Assembly (NCBI GenBank): GCA_000508965.1
Contig: BAHV02000025.1
Coordinates: 1-64,000 of the forward strand
Reading direction: 5' to 3'
Length of the DNA: 64,000 nucleotides
DNA from: Dielma sp000508965
Lineage (GTDB): Bacteria > Bacillota_I > Bacilli_A > Erysipelotrichales > Erysipelotrichaceae
Shown here: piece by piece, positions 35,345-41,801 of the stretch
Position numbering within the stretch: position 1 is the stretch's first letter
How the letters are laid out: each line of letters opens with the position of its first letter
Position numbers and translations under genes: made by a program
The notes under the pieces: model-generated
What the model was told of the DNA's origin: nothing
Database searches by the model: none
Seen by the model: only the letters and a program-made list of their open reading frames with translations

Positions 35345-36565
35345 TTACAATTGAATATTATGCTCTAGCATTAAATATTTAGGATAGAATTTTTCATAAT
35401 ATTCTTTACAGCATAACTTTCTACAAGGGCCTTCACCTAAACACAAAGGAAAAAATTTGCATTTATCATCAATATTGCAGGACATTTTTATATTAACTTT
35501 ATTCTTGATTATTTTCCCATTTTCAATACAGCCAATCGCTTGATCATATATAAATCCTATACATGGGTACAAGTTTAAATTTTCATCAACACATAATGTT
35601 GAATCATTATAGGCAGCACACAATCCATATTCATGTAAATGGGAAATTTTAAAATCATTATGTTTAGCAAATACATTTAAATTATACATACATTCTTCCG
35701 ACTCCATGCTAACTTCTCTACACTGCTTACATTTATTATCTATAATTGGACAAAAAGCAATGAACTTTAAAACATTATTGATTTTATCATTTTTTAATCT
35801 ATGCATAAAATCTATAATTTTTTCATAATCTTCAGCAATTAAATTTATTCTTAAGATGAATTTAAAAGGAAACAAAAAAGCATATTTCAATAATGTATTA
35901 TATATATCATTATACGTACCTTTGCCATTTTTATAAGGTCTATTAATGTTATGATTGGACTCATTTGCATCAATCGTAATTTGGATACTATCCAATTTCC
36001 CCATTATTTCATTTTCGCCTTCCAATAAAGTTCCATTAGTTATAAGTGTTATTTGAAATTTTAAATCATTAGTTTCTAAAGTTCTTAAGTCATCCACTAT
36101 CTTTAGAATTAATGGTTTATTAAGCATTGGCTCGCCACCATACAACACCACCTGTATGTTTCTGCTTTCGGTATTAATTATATCATTTATTATGACTTCT
36201 TTTATTTTTTCCCAGTTTTCAAAACTTAACATCCGCTTATTATGAATAAACTTTCGTGAATTTTCTATACAATACCAACAATTCAAATTACAAGAAGATG
36301 TTAATGAAATTATTATATTGGATGATTTATGTGAATTTATAGCATTTAATAATTCGTACTGTAATAAATTCTTTTCATATTCATAACTTTCAGTAATGAT
36401 TTTATTTTTTATAAACAAATCTAATGTATTTTTATCTAATTTTTCAAATTGTTCATCTTTTAAAATTTCATATATTGAAGTTGATATTTTCATTAAGCAT
36501 TTAGAAAAAGAGTTAAACAATAACTGATTATCCGCATAAAAAATATTATAATTAGAAGACTTCAT
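35345..36565 (-). CDS. Radical SAM/SPASM peptide maturase (first of pair)
   Basis: A 406-residue protein with the motif CNLNCWYC (Cys92, 96, 99), VLYGGEPML (GGEP near 143) and a Cys-rich C-terminus (LYPCIGF, CNIDDKC, PLCLGEGPCRKLCC) of SPASM/Twitch type, less canonical than its partner. Residues 1-75 look PqqD-like (ISTSIYEILKDEQF). The first ATG of the frame lies one base from GGAGA; the ATG two codons later at 36565 has proper spacing and is chosen. Downstream of a 31-codon peptide gene and a palindrome, and like them AT-rich, it is probably one of two enzymes that modify that peptide. Confidence 0.85.
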   Translation of the reverse strand: MKSSNYNIFYADNQLLFNSFSKCLMKISTSIYEILKDEQFEKLDKNTLDLFIKNKIITESYEYEKNLLQYELLNAINSHKSSNIIISLTSSCNLNCWYCIENSRKFIHNKRMLSFENWEKIKEVIINDIINTESRNIQVVLYGGEPMLNKPLILKIVDDLRTLETNDLKFQITLITNGTLLEGENEIMGKLDSIQITIDANESNHNINRPYKNGKGTYNDIYNTLLKYAFLFPFKFILRINLIAEDYEKIIDFMHRLKNDKINNVLKFIAFCPIIDNKCKQCREVSMESEECMYNLNVFAKHNDFKISHLHEYGLCAAYNDSTLCVDENLNLYPCIGFIYDQAIGCIENGKIIKNKVNIKMSCNIDDKCKFFPLCLGEGPCRKLCCKEYYEKFYPKYLMLEHNIQL

Positions 36566-36605
36566 GACCATTCTCCTTTTTTATTTCTAAATTCATACTC
36601 ATATT

Positions 36606-36633
36606 AATTAAGACGTCAATTGACGTCTTAATT
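36606..36633. terminator. 28-bp perfect palindrome between precursor and maturase genes
   Basis: Fourteen bases on each side are perfect complements about the axis 36619/36620. In RNA it would fold into a long hairpin. Without a clear T tract it is better read as an RNA processing or attenuation element that would raise precursor over enzyme levels. Confidence 0.55.
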
Positions 36634-36641
36634 TTATATCA

Positions 36642-36737
36642 TCATTTACAAATTTGTTCAGCATGAGCTACACAGCCAACTGGTGCTTCAATAGCCGCAA
36701 ATCCTTCAGCTAAAACTACTACTTTCTTTTCTTCCAT
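36642..36737 (-). CDS. Putative RiPP precursor peptide (31 residues, two Cys)
   Basis: A 31-codon frame, too short for usual cut-offs. It is preceded by AAGGAGA with good spacing and by a recognisable promoter. The N-terminal half, MEEKKVVVLAEGFAAIEAPV, would serve as leader; the C-terminal GCVAHAEQICK carries two Cys seven residues apart and is the likely modified core. Short peptide, strong ribosome site, then two radical SAM/SPASM genes on the same strand is the layout of ranthipeptide, sactipeptide and related clusters. I do not recognise the peptide family. No dedicated exporter or protease lies in the island. Being real is well supported by context; the modification is unknown. Confidence 0.72.
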   Translation of the reverse strand: MEEKKVVVLAEGFAAIEAPVGCVAHAEQICK

Positions 36738-36764
36738 AAAATTGTTCTCCTTTCTTACACAAAT

Positions 36765-36794
36765 ATTGTAAGCCCTTACTTATGTTTATTTCAA
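36765..36794 (-). promoter_or_regulatory. Promoter of the RiPP precursor
   Basis: On the minus strand TTGAAA (36789-36794) and TACAAT (36765-36770) are 18 bases apart, giving a short leader of about 20 bases before the peptide start. Confidence 0.6.
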
Positions 36795-36829
36795 CCCTAT
36801 TTTTAAATTATTTTTACCTAAAAACAGGG
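36795..36829. promoter_or_regulatory. Inverted repeat abutting the RiPP promoter
   Basis: CCCTATTTTT (36795-36804) pairs with AAAAACAGGG (36820-36829) with one mismatch, immediately upstream of the -35 box. Next to it, TAATTA-ACGC-TAATTA (36831-36846) is a second symmetric element. Candidate operators; no regulator gene is linked. Confidence 0.35.
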
Positions 36830-37025
36830 CTAATTAACGCTAATTACTCTATTGAAAAAAGCACAATTTCAGCACTAGTTTGTTTACATTTTCACCCTTG
36901 ATTATTTGAATTTTCCATATATTGCATAATAAACCTCTTACTGACACTAATTGCAGCGCTTGATTCATTTTATTAATCAAGAATTAATTATTTGTTTTAT
37001 TATCATCTATCGTTAATTTTTCATT

Positions 37026-37063
37026 AAAAAAAGAACACTTTCAGCCTCTTGCTGTCCGTGTTC
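37026..37063 (-). terminator. Terminator of the Ntn hydrolase gene
   Basis: GAACAC (37033-37038) pairs with GTGTTC (37058-37063), enclosing a smaller CAGC/GCTG hairpin and followed on the minus strand by seven T. It separates this gene from the RiPP island. Confidence 0.7.
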
Positions 37064-37069
37064 CCTTCC

Positions 37070-38134
37070 TTATTTATTCAAAATGTACGTATACGGAGTA
37101 TCATATTTCATGCCGATACTGATTGTAGCACTCAATTCACTCTGATTATAAATGATTGACCATTGAGTGCCTGTCATTTCATTTTCATCATTCATATGCA
37201 GCGGCTGAGAAACGGCTTCCAATAGATTCATGCCTTCTGCCTCACTCAAAATACCTTTATTTTCTGTCAATGTCTTCTCCAGAGTCGCATAACGATCCTG
37301 TCCTTTGCCAAAGTCATAATCACCCGGTGTCAGCAGAAAGTTGGTGGCAGCCTGCCAATTGCCGTTCATTTCAACAATACTTATTTCATTATCAACATAT
37401 TCTACGACAACTGATTTCCCGTTTGCATCGGCTATTTGAAAATGATAACTGCTGTTTGCGGATGAGTGCATGTCATATTGTTTCAGCAAAGCGACTGCTT
37501 CATCAACGGTTGCCGCCTTATCTAATACCAGCCGCACTGCCGTCGTCGTAGTAATGTCAATTTTATCGGTTTGCTGATTTGTTGCCTCGGTAGGTATCAG
37601 CAATACACCGATGGCCAAGCCCTTTTCATTAATGCCGTCAAGCGGTGCATAAGGGGCCGCCAATGTAATAATGCTTGATAATAAGCCATCCGGCAATTTT
37701 TCTTCATTATAACCTAAAAAGCCTAAATTAACCGTTGAAAAAGAAGCATAGCCATTATCTGGCTGCGTTTTCACAAATAAAGCCGGTGAGTATGTTAAAT
37801 CAAAGTTTCTGCCGAATATTTTTGCGCCATCCGGAGTGGCCGCATTAAAGGTTGAACAGCCAAGATTAGGAATGCTGAATTCTACTGGTATTCCCTTTAG
37901 AAGTTTTGCAGATACAAATTGTATCAGTTCGCCATCCGTACTGGCACCGGCTGCCAGAAAATCATCAAAACCATAATCGCCTTTATACTCCATTGTATAT
38001 AATGCGTAATCATCTACTTTTTTCATTGACTGAAGCGTTGCCAGTTCATTATGGAACATAGCATAGAAACTGCCCACAAGGACAACTGCTGCACACGCGG
38101 TACCAATGAGCAATCGTTTAACTATTTTGTTCAT
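37070..38134 (-). CDS. Membrane-anchored Ntn hydrolase (C45/choloylglycine-hydrolase-like)
   Basis: A 354-residue protein with an N-terminal membrane helix (LLIGTACAAVVLVGSFYAMF), so the enzyme faces outside. Cys93 in NLGCSTFNA would become the N-terminal nucleophile after cleavage at Gly-Cys, as in the penicillin acyltransferase (C45) and acid-ceramidase-like families. FGRNFDLTYS, GINEKGLAIG and QAATNFLLTPGDY match the active-site strands of linear amide hydrolases. Likely substrates are N-acyl amides such as bile acid or fatty acid conjugates or beta-lactams; which one is not determinable here. It has a strong promoter with repeated half-sites and its own terminator, so it is a single-gene unit. 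Confidence 0.75.
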   Translation of the reverse strand: MNKIVKRLLIGTACAAVVLVGSFYAMFHNELATLQSMKKVDDYALYTMEYKGDYGFDDFLAAGASTDGELIQFVSAKLLKGIPVEFSIPNLGCSTFNAATPDGAKIFGRNFDLTYSPALFVKTQPDNGYASFSTVNLGFLGYNEEKLPDGLLSSIITLAAPYAPLDGINEKGLAIGVLLIPTEATNQQTDKIDITTTTAVRLVLDKAATVDEAVALLKQYDMHSSANSSYHFQIADANGKSVVVEYVDNEISIVEMNGNWQAATNFLLTPGDYDFGKGQDRYATLEKTLTENKGILSEAEGMNLLEAVSQPLHMNDENEMTGTQWSIIYNQSELSATISIGMKYDTPYTYILNK

Positions 38135-38179
38135 AAGCCCTCCTATAAATGACCGTTAAATAAAATTAGTCATGTTTAG

Positions 38180-38208
38180 AGTTTACTACTTCTGCATGCT
38201 TCTGTCAA
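38180..38208 (-). promoter_or_regulatory. Strong promoter of the Ntn hydrolase gene
   Basis: Perfect TTGACA (38203-38208), a 17-base spacer and TAAACT (38180-38185), read on the minus strand. Confidence 0.75.
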
Positions 38209-38214
38209 CAGAAT

Positions 38215-38241
38215 ATTGACTATATTGTTATATTAGTCAAT
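38215..38241. promoter_or_regulatory. Inverted repeat upstream of the hydrolase promoter
   Basis: ATTGACTA (38215-38222) and TAGTCAAT (38234-38241) are perfect inverted half-sites just upstream of the -35 box. A further related half-site, TTAGTCAT, lies at 38166-38173 beyond the -10 box. This suggests a regulator with a two- or three-site operator. Confidence 0.45.
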
Positions 38242-38373
38242 ATAAAGAACTCCTTCATAAAAGAAGGATTCTGTGTATGTATGAATACCACATCATTCGC
38301 CTCGATTAGAAGGAGCTGATTATAATCATAAAATGAAGACCGTTCACATCCAATACATACTCTTTATATAATC

Positions 38374-39027
38374 TCAAGCAATTACTTCTGAAGAATCTTC
38401 CGGCTCTTCCTCATTTTCCATGCCCGCTAAAATAGAGCTGGTTGTTTCATCGATAAAAGCTGAGCGATCTACTTCAATCTCTGATGGCTCAGGCGCAGCT
38501 TTCGTTTCAATACTGCCGACAATCTGCGCGCCCTGCGCGATACTGATCTGTCTGGCTGTTATATTGCCCTGCACAACCGCCTGCGCATTAATTGTCACTT
38601 CTTCATCAGCAACCGTATTCCCCTTTAAATAGCCATCTATCGTTACCATTTTCGCTGATATATCACCGGTAATCGATGTATCACAATCAATCATGACCTT
38701 ACTTTCAGATACAATATTTCCTGTATAAGAAGCATGCTGAAAAAGTACATTCACTGCCTTTACATCGCCTTTCACCTTACCATTGATACGGATCGTACCC
38801 TGTGATTCAATATCACCCATGACTTCACCATTTAATTCAAAATCTTCACGGCTTTTAATATTACCGATTATCACAACATCTGATGATATAACAGTAGCCG
38901 TGTTTTTCTTCACTGTGTTGGAAAGCGGCGGCGCAGTTCTGAGCTGCGTTTTCTCCTCATTACCCCCAATCCCCATTTTCTTTGCTAAATCACCAAAGTT
39001 TGATTTTGGATTATTAAATGTACTCAT
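38374..39027 (-). CDS. Bactofilin
   Basis: A 217-residue bactofilin. The N-terminus MSTFNNPKSNFGDLAKKMGI shares the FGDLxxKMGI motif with the bactofilin at 510-1079. The beta-helix runs from about residue 45 to 165 (VVIIGNIKSREDFELNGEV and following turns), and an acidic tail (MENEEEPEDSSEVIA) ends the protein. A GGAGGAAAA site fixes the ATG at 39027; the longer frame reaching 39150 overlaps the upstream gene and is rejected. Cotranscribed with the LytTR gene 46 bases upstream, which may therefore set its level. Confidence 0.88.
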   Translation of the reverse strand: MSTFNNPKSNFGDLAKKMGIGGNEEKTQLRTAPPLSNTVKKNTATVISSDVVIIGNIKSREDFELNGEVMGDIESQGTIRINGKVKGDVKAVNVLFQHASYTGNIVSESKVMIDCDTSITGDISAKMVTIDGYLKGNTVADEEVTINAQAVVQGNITARQISIAQGAQIVGSIETKAAPEPSEIEVDRSAFIDETTSSILAGMENEEEPEDSSEVIA

Positions 39028-39073
39028 AATTTTCCTCCTAGATTTATCTTTAACTGTTTTATACAGTTTAAAG

Positions 39074-39769
39074 CTATCGAATAAAACGCAATAAAGCTTC
39101 TGACGCTTTTTTCCATGTTCCCTTGGCAATCGGAACATATATGTTATCATTTAAGATAAAATCATAACGCCTGATGCCAGTTACATAATCTAAATTAACC
39201 AGATATGAACGATGACATCTGAAAAAATTAGTTTCAGACAGCTGAGTCGCCAATACGTCCAGCTGTCCCTGATAGGTAATAATTTCAGATTCTAAATGCA
39301 GTGTAAGCGTTCTTTTCATTATTTCCGCATATACGATGTTATCTACCGCGACAACACGGCTGCAGCCAGCCACGGGAACCAGTAAATGCTTAGCCATATT
39401 CGTTTTATCTGTCAGGTTGCCGAGCGTGTGATTCACATTGTTTTGTGTGAGATTGCGATAAATCAGATTACCTTTTCTCACAGCAGCAGAATTAACGATC
39501 CTATCATCATTGATAAGCATATATTCAGCAAAATGATTGGCATTCATAAAGGCTTGGATGTCATCTATTGGAAGCTGATCACTGATTTCAATCATTATAA
39601 AATCCAAACGCTTTCCCGTTTTAACAACACCATGCAGTTCCGCTAATCCGCTGCACAACAAAAAAACTGTTTCCATCTTCAATTTCTTCAAATATAATTC
39701 AACCATTGGTACCATTTGCCTATAAAACGCGTTATTCTTAGTAACAACAGCAGTATTCACAGCTATCAT
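39074..39769 (-). CDS. LytTR-type DNA-binding regulator with degenerate receiver-like domain
   Basis: A 231-residue protein. Residues about 130-230 form a LytTR DNA-binding domain, with the diagnostic NFFRCHRSYLVNLDYVTGI. Residues 1-115 have the size of a receiver, but the usual acidic pocket is missing: the first strand reads VNTAVVTKNN instead of an acidic pair, and the phosphoacceptor strand reads LDFIMIEISD. Phosphorylation is therefore doubtful. It heads an operon with a bactofilin and has a 28-bp palindrome in its upstream region, suggesting autoregulation or another controller. No partner histidine kinase is nearby. Confidence 0.8.
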   Translation of the reverse strand: MIAVNTAVVTKNNAFYRQMVPMVELYLKKLKMETVFLLCSGLAELHGVVKTGKRLDFIMIEISDQLPIDDIQAFMNANHFAEYMLINDDRIVNSAAVRKGNLIYRNLTQNNVNHTLGNLTDKTNMAKHLLVPVAGCSRVVAVDNIVYAEIMKRTLTLHLESEIITYQGQLDVLATQLSETNFFRCHRSYLVNLDYVTGIRRYDFILNDNIYVPIAKGTWKKASEALLRFIR

Positions 39770-39832
39770 TCAACCACTCCTCTTGTTTTAATGCCTCAGT
39801 TAACAATTTTCTAATGGCGTTACAGGTAAAAT

Positions 39833-39860
39833 TGTCTTACAAAGTATACTTTATAAGACA
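39833..39860. promoter_or_regulatory. 28-bp near-perfect palindrome upstream of the LytTR gene
   Basis: Thirteen of fourteen base pairs match about the axis 39846/39847, with centre AAAGTATACTTT. It lies about 65-90 bases before the LytTR start. Typical of a dimeric regulator's operator rather than of LytTR direct repeats. Confidence 0.5.
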
Positions 39861-39914
39861 GTCTAAAAAGCGCTAAAATGTATCTGTGATATTAACAAAA
39901 AGAACTAAAATGTG

Positions 39915-40059
39915 TTTACAAAGTTGAGAAATTGGTATAAAATGGTAAAAAGAAGGATGTCTCATAATGTATACTTTTTGATACTATATTCCAATCGTTA
40001 CATTTATCATCATACATCTCTGATAAAGAAAGAAGCTGCCTATTAAGACAGCTTTTTAT
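39915..40059 (+). ncRNA. Candidate orphan small transcript
   Basis: TTTACA (39915-39920) and an extended -10 TGG-TATAAA (to 39941) point along the plus strand. A hairpin AAGCTG/CAGCTT (40033-40038 with 40049-40054) followed by T5 ends the unit about 110 bases later. No gene is supported between them. It could be a small RNA or a spurious promoter-terminator pair. Confidence 0.3.
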
Positions 40060-40121
40060 ATGATTGATGAGAGAAAAAGGCGCCTGCCGGCATCTTTTTC
40101 ATACTAACAATTTAAGCGAAT

Positions 40122-40163
40122 AAAAAGGTATGAACTGAGCAAGACTCACATTCATACCTTTTA
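40122..40163 (-). terminator. Terminator of the phosphofructokinase gene
   Basis: A perfect 12-bp outer stem (40123-40134 with 40151-40162) plus an inner TGAG/CTCA pairing, with A and T runs at the ends. Confidence 0.75.
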
Positions 40164-40182
40164 TTCATTTTTTTAATTCAGA

Positions 40183-41385
40183 TTATTTCATGTGGTATGG
40201 CTTCACATAAGCAGGAACGCCATCCTTCATGATTAATGCAGGCTCACCGACGATTAATGGTTTGAAGTAATCGTAAGCTTCCTGACTCAGACCTGCATAG
40301 TTAGGCAGAATCCATTCAGCAGGGATGTGCTTAACATGATTTGCGAATTGATCAGCCGGACCTTCGATGAAATTAACATCATATTCAGCGCCCGGTTTAC
40401 GCTGTACACCTACAACATGTCCAGTGAATTTGCCGTCAGCACTTCTCATATGAGCAGACATACCTAATTCAAAGGCTTCTGTAACATCTACTAAGCTTTG
40501 TGTATAGTTAGCGCAGCGCTGTGCAGTGCTTAAATCCTGAACTTTAGCACGAGGTGCAATGCCTGCTTCAAGAATCATGTTCTTGACCGCATTACCGGCA
40601 CCGCCTAATACAGCGTGTCCGAAACCGTCATTAACCGCTTTGCCGGCAGCCAGATAAGAGCCATCAGCAAAATGGGCGCCCTCGCTGACAACGATATAAC
40701 ATTTACCCTTTGTTTCCATGCATTTTTTAACTTCTGCAAGGAATACTTCCTGATCAAAATCTTCTTCAGGCAATACAAGCAGATCCACTTTACCTGAAAT
40801 TACAGAAGAACCAGCTAACCAGCCAGCATCTCTTCCCATTGTTTCAAGAATGAATACTTCTGAACGAGTATATACGTTGTAATCCAGCCATGTAGAAGTT
40901 ACAACATCATTAACAAACTTAGCAGCAGAAGCAAAACCAGGGCAGTGATCAGTAACCATCAGGTCATTATCAACTGTCTTAGGAATACCTACGAAACGTT
41001 TCGCGATATTATTTTTCTTAGCCCACTGGCTTAATGCGTCAACTGTATCCATTGAATCATTACCGCCGATGTAGAACATGATTTCAATGTTGAATTTATC
41101 CATAACTGCTACCAGTTTACGATAATCAGTTTCGTCATCTCTCTTTAATTTATAACGGCATGAGCCTAATGCTGAAGATGGAGTTTGACGAAGAATACGA
41201 TTTTCCATATCCGGCATGTGGGTTAAATCAACAAGTCTTTCTTGAAGAATACCTTCAATGCCATTCAAACCGCCATAAACTATATCATATACCGGGTTTA
41301 ATTGGTTTGCCTTAACTACGCCAGCAAGTGATGCATTGATAACGGTAGTAGGTCCACCAGATTGAGCAACTAAACAATTTGCCAT
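40183..41385 (-). CDS. pfp: 6-phosphofructokinase, probably PPi-dependent type
   Basis: A 400-residue phosphofructokinase. The donor-binding loop reads IGGNDSMDT (residues 106-114) and the catalytic loop IPKTVDNDL (134-142). In the family a bulky residue in the first loop and Lys in PKTVDND go with pyrophosphate as phosphate donor, whereas ATP enzymes have Gly at these places. A PPi enzyme would make the fructose-6-phosphate step reversible and spare ATP. The Asn in GGND departs from the commoner Asp, so the donor should be measured. An AGGAGG site precedes the ATG. Confidence 0.82.
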   Translation of the reverse strand: MANCLVAQSGGPTTVINASLAGVVKANQLNPVYDIVYGGLNGIEGILQERLVDLTHMPDMENRILRQTPSSALGSCRYKLKRDDETDYRKLVAVMDKFNIEIMFYIGGNDSMDTVDALSQWAKKNNIAKRFVGIPKTVDNDLMVTDHCPGFASAAKFVNDVVTSTWLDYNVYTRSEVFILETMGRDAGWLAGSSVISGKVDLLVLPEEDFDQEVFLAEVKKCMETKGKCYIVVSEGAHFADGSYLAAGKAVNDGFGHAVLGGAGNAVKNMILEAGIAPRAKVQDLSTAQRCANYTQSLVDVTEAFELGMSAHMRSADGKFTGHVVGVQRKPGAEYDVNFIEGPADQFANHVKHIPAEWILPNYAGLSQEAYDYFKPLIVGEPALIMKDGVPAYVKPYHMK

Positions 41386-41415
41386 TTTATAATCCTCCTA
41401 TTTAAGTACGTGCCT

Positions 41416-41443
41416 ATTTTATCATACTTTACAGCAATTTAAA
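41416..41443 (-). promoter_or_regulatory. Candidate promoter of the phosphofructokinase gene
   Basis: TTTAAA (41438-41443) and TAAAAT (41416-41421) are 16 bases apart on the minus strand, about 30 bases before the start. Confidence 0.45.
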
Positions 41444-41450
41444 AGAGACG

Positions 41451-41801
41451 TTACCGGCTTTTATTGAAGAAAATCTTTAAAGCGCTCAGCAGTGAGATGA
41501 CAACATCATTCACCAGCAGAATCAGCATTAAAGAAAAACTTTTAAAACCAATCAAAAGATAACCGGCCATGATTGCTATAATGTAGAAGCGGACTCTTTT
41601 ACCGCGCGCTGTCGCTGTAATTTCCTCCATATGCTTAACGATATAAGCCTCATCGAGATATTGGGCAGAGGCGGCATCAATGATTGCCAAAAGCAGCCAG
41701 AAAATATTGATATTTACAGAATAGATTCTAAGCAGACAAGGCAGCCCCAGCAGCATCAGCAATAATGCAAACTCGGCCTCTTTCAGCTTTTTCTCCATCA
41801 T
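41451..41801 (-). CDS. Small polytopic membrane protein
   Basis: A 116-residue protein with about four hydrophobic segments (FALLLMLLGLPCLL; FWLLLAIIDAASA; VRFYIIAIMAGYLLIGF; LMLILLVNDVVISLL). The family is not recognised. Its ATG overlaps the stop of the ABC-F gene (ATGA), so the two are translationally coupled. It is the last gene of the licD-to-ABC-F operon. Confidence 0.65.
   Translation of the reverse strand: MMEKKLKEAEFALLLMLLGLPCLLRIYSVNINIFWLLLAIIDAASAQYLDEAYIVKHMEEITATARGKRVRFYIIAIMAGYLLIGFKSFSLMLILLVNDVVISLLSALKIFFNKSR

Larger units (their letters stand above)
36738..37069 (-). other. Upstream region of the RiPP island
   Basis: This AT-rich 332-base gap holds the precursor promoter, two inverted repeats and the terminator of the upstream hydrolase gene. 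No other gene is supported. Confidence 0.6.
39770..40182. other. 413-base intergenic region with several signals
   Basis: Between divergently flanking units lie a 28-bp palindrome (39833-39860), a plus-strand extended -10 promoter (39915-39941), a plus-strand terminator-like hairpin (40033-40059) and the minus-strand terminator of pfp (40122-40163). A 29-codon frame at 39957-40046 has a ribosome-like AAGAAGG touching its ATG and is not supported as a gene. Confidence 0.5.

Noticed and set aside
36892..36927. An 11-codon minus-strand frame with an AGAGG-like site in the same gap
   Set aside because: Too short to judge, lies upstream of the mapped promoter and chance ribosome-like purine runs are common in this AT-rich region.
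36852..36968. A 38-39 codon minus-strand frame upstream of the RiPP precursor, starting near 36968
   Set aside because: No ribosome site before its ATG and a sequence without leader/core character; it lies upstream of the precursor promoter.
33597..37069. The AT-rich stretch as an insertion sequence or integrated element
   Set aside because: No integrase, transposase, terminal repeats or attachment-site duplications were seen; only composition and gene content suggest transfer.
39028..39150. Longer N-terminus for the second bactofilin
   Set aside because: It overlaps the LytTR gene, lacks a ribosome site and is unlike bactofilin ends; the GGAGGAAAA-ATG at 39027 is clearly better.
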